From Bolinopsis microptera (lineage: Eukaryota > Ctenophora > Tentaculata > Lobata > Bolinopsidae): a DNA stretch of 64,000 bases. The translations under genes and the position numbers were made by a program. The notes beneath the pieces were generated by a model. The model ran no database searches and had not been told where the DNA came from. It saw only the letters and a program-made list of their open reading frames with translations. The stretch's first letter is position 1, and every line of letters begins with the position of its first letter. Of this stretch, positions 63,235 to 64,000 are shown piece by piece. The stretch covers positions 12,755,118 through 12,819,117 of the forward strand of contig NC_087078.1 in assembly GCF_026151205.1 (NCBI RefSeq), given 5' to 3'.

Positions 63235-64000
63235 CGATATCGTGAGCCTAGCTATGAGATTTAAACGAAACGCGCAAAAATCTGGCAAAAATCTCGCGCG
63301 CGTTACGTCGAAGTTTTCACGCTATAAACAAGTGATAAAATACACGTTAACTTTAAGAGTATAAAATACATGTTAAGTTCCTAATTCCCTCAACTTTTAA
63401 GTTAAACTTTTTCTGTTTCCTCATTTATTTACAAATTTTGTGCGATGAGTCTGGCTCGCAATCTCGCATAAATCTTGACCTGGGTTTGCCCAGTTAAACC
63501 GGGGGTATCCAATGGTGAAAAATGGAGAAAAATGGCGAATGAATTTGATGGTGAATCGGTTTTCCAAATAGTAAAATTTCACCATTTTTACCCCATACGC
63601 GTACGTCCTCTTATCAATACATATTCATTCCTTCTCCTCAGCCGTACTAATTAGGGATTAGGATGGTTCATATTATATAATGGGTTTTATCTTTGCTACA
63701 GTACATCAACAATGTTAATAAATTATGTCCGCTTTTGAGAAATTATAATAAAACAAAAACAATATCAGGAATGTTTTCAAATTGCATAACAAAATTTCCA
63801 AAGAGTTCAGATAAATAAGTTAAGCACCATTCTGACAAGTCACGAACCGTTCTGTAAAAAAACTAAACGTTCAAGTCTATGCTTATGATTGAGTTAACCA
63901 ATAGACAAGAGTTCAAGATATTTTTCCAAATAGATAATGTTGGTTTAAAGAAAGAACAATTAAAAGAATCAAAACCTTTAAATAATGTATGATATTCCAT
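63235..64000. other. right flank, nothing recognised
   Basis: Begins with a palindrome 'ctcacgatatcgtgag' (63231-63246) that overlaps the target duplication of the foldback element, then AT-rich unique sequence to the window end without a gene. Confidence 0.4.

Overview
This 64 kb window is nuclear DNA of an invertebrate animal. Genes are split by introns with GT/AG ends, there is at least one AATAAA poly(A) signal, the DNA is AT-rich, and metazoan families are present (a NOS1AP/CAPON-type PTB adaptor, a mitochondrial m-AAA ATPase, C2H2 zinc fingers) together with non-LTR, mariner-like, MITE and foldback transposons. I cannot name the species. Five genes can be supported, each as a spliced model read from the sequence: (1) + strand 3151-6601, the C-terminal 279 residues of NOS1AP (upstream exons lie outside the window); (2) - strand 16679-12217, a two-exon gene for an acidic then basic, disordered 426-residue protein; (3) - strand 50729-48954, the first five exons of an unrecognised gene whose 3' end runs into corrupted sequence; (4) - strand 56540-52747, an 11-exon paraplegin/AFG3-like AAA protein; (5) - strand 58166-56899, a C2H2 zinc-finger gene with a one-base frameshift.

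Layout. 1-3150: a 36-bp hairpin minisatellite, a hexanucleotide array and a TA-flanked MITE. 3151-6750: NOS1AP. 6750-12200: no convincing gene; a 336-bp inverted-repeat element and an old segmental repeat. 12217-16679: gene 2, with a 3-kb intron holding CACGTG repeats. 16.7-24.3 kb: mostly empty, with an orphan TATA promoter, a 112-bp templated insertion and two foldback/MITE elements. 24.2-25.15 kb: a 5'-truncated non-LTR retrotransposon tail. 25.6-27.3 kb: 188-bp palindromic tandem repeats interrupted by about 800 bp of (CT)n. 28,807-48,700: about 20 kb of sequence bloated with homopolymer runs and folding back on the preceding sequence as an inverted copy; I read this as unpolished assembly artefact and annotate no genes in it. 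48.9-58.2 kb: three minus-strand genes in series. 59,488-63,226: a 3.7-kb foldback element built of 331-bp monomers in opposed orientation, with an 8-bp target duplication.

The most interesting biology is gene 4. Its AAA ATPase core looks intact (Walker A, Walker B, arginine finger), but the HEXXH zinc motif of the protease domain reads YIAGQ, and the two membrane segments usual in m-AAA subunits are missing; a mitochondrial-type presequence leads straight into the ATPase. It looks like a soluble matrix 'pseudoprotease' derived from paraplegin. One C-run frameshift in it needs to be resolved before it is taken as a functional gene.
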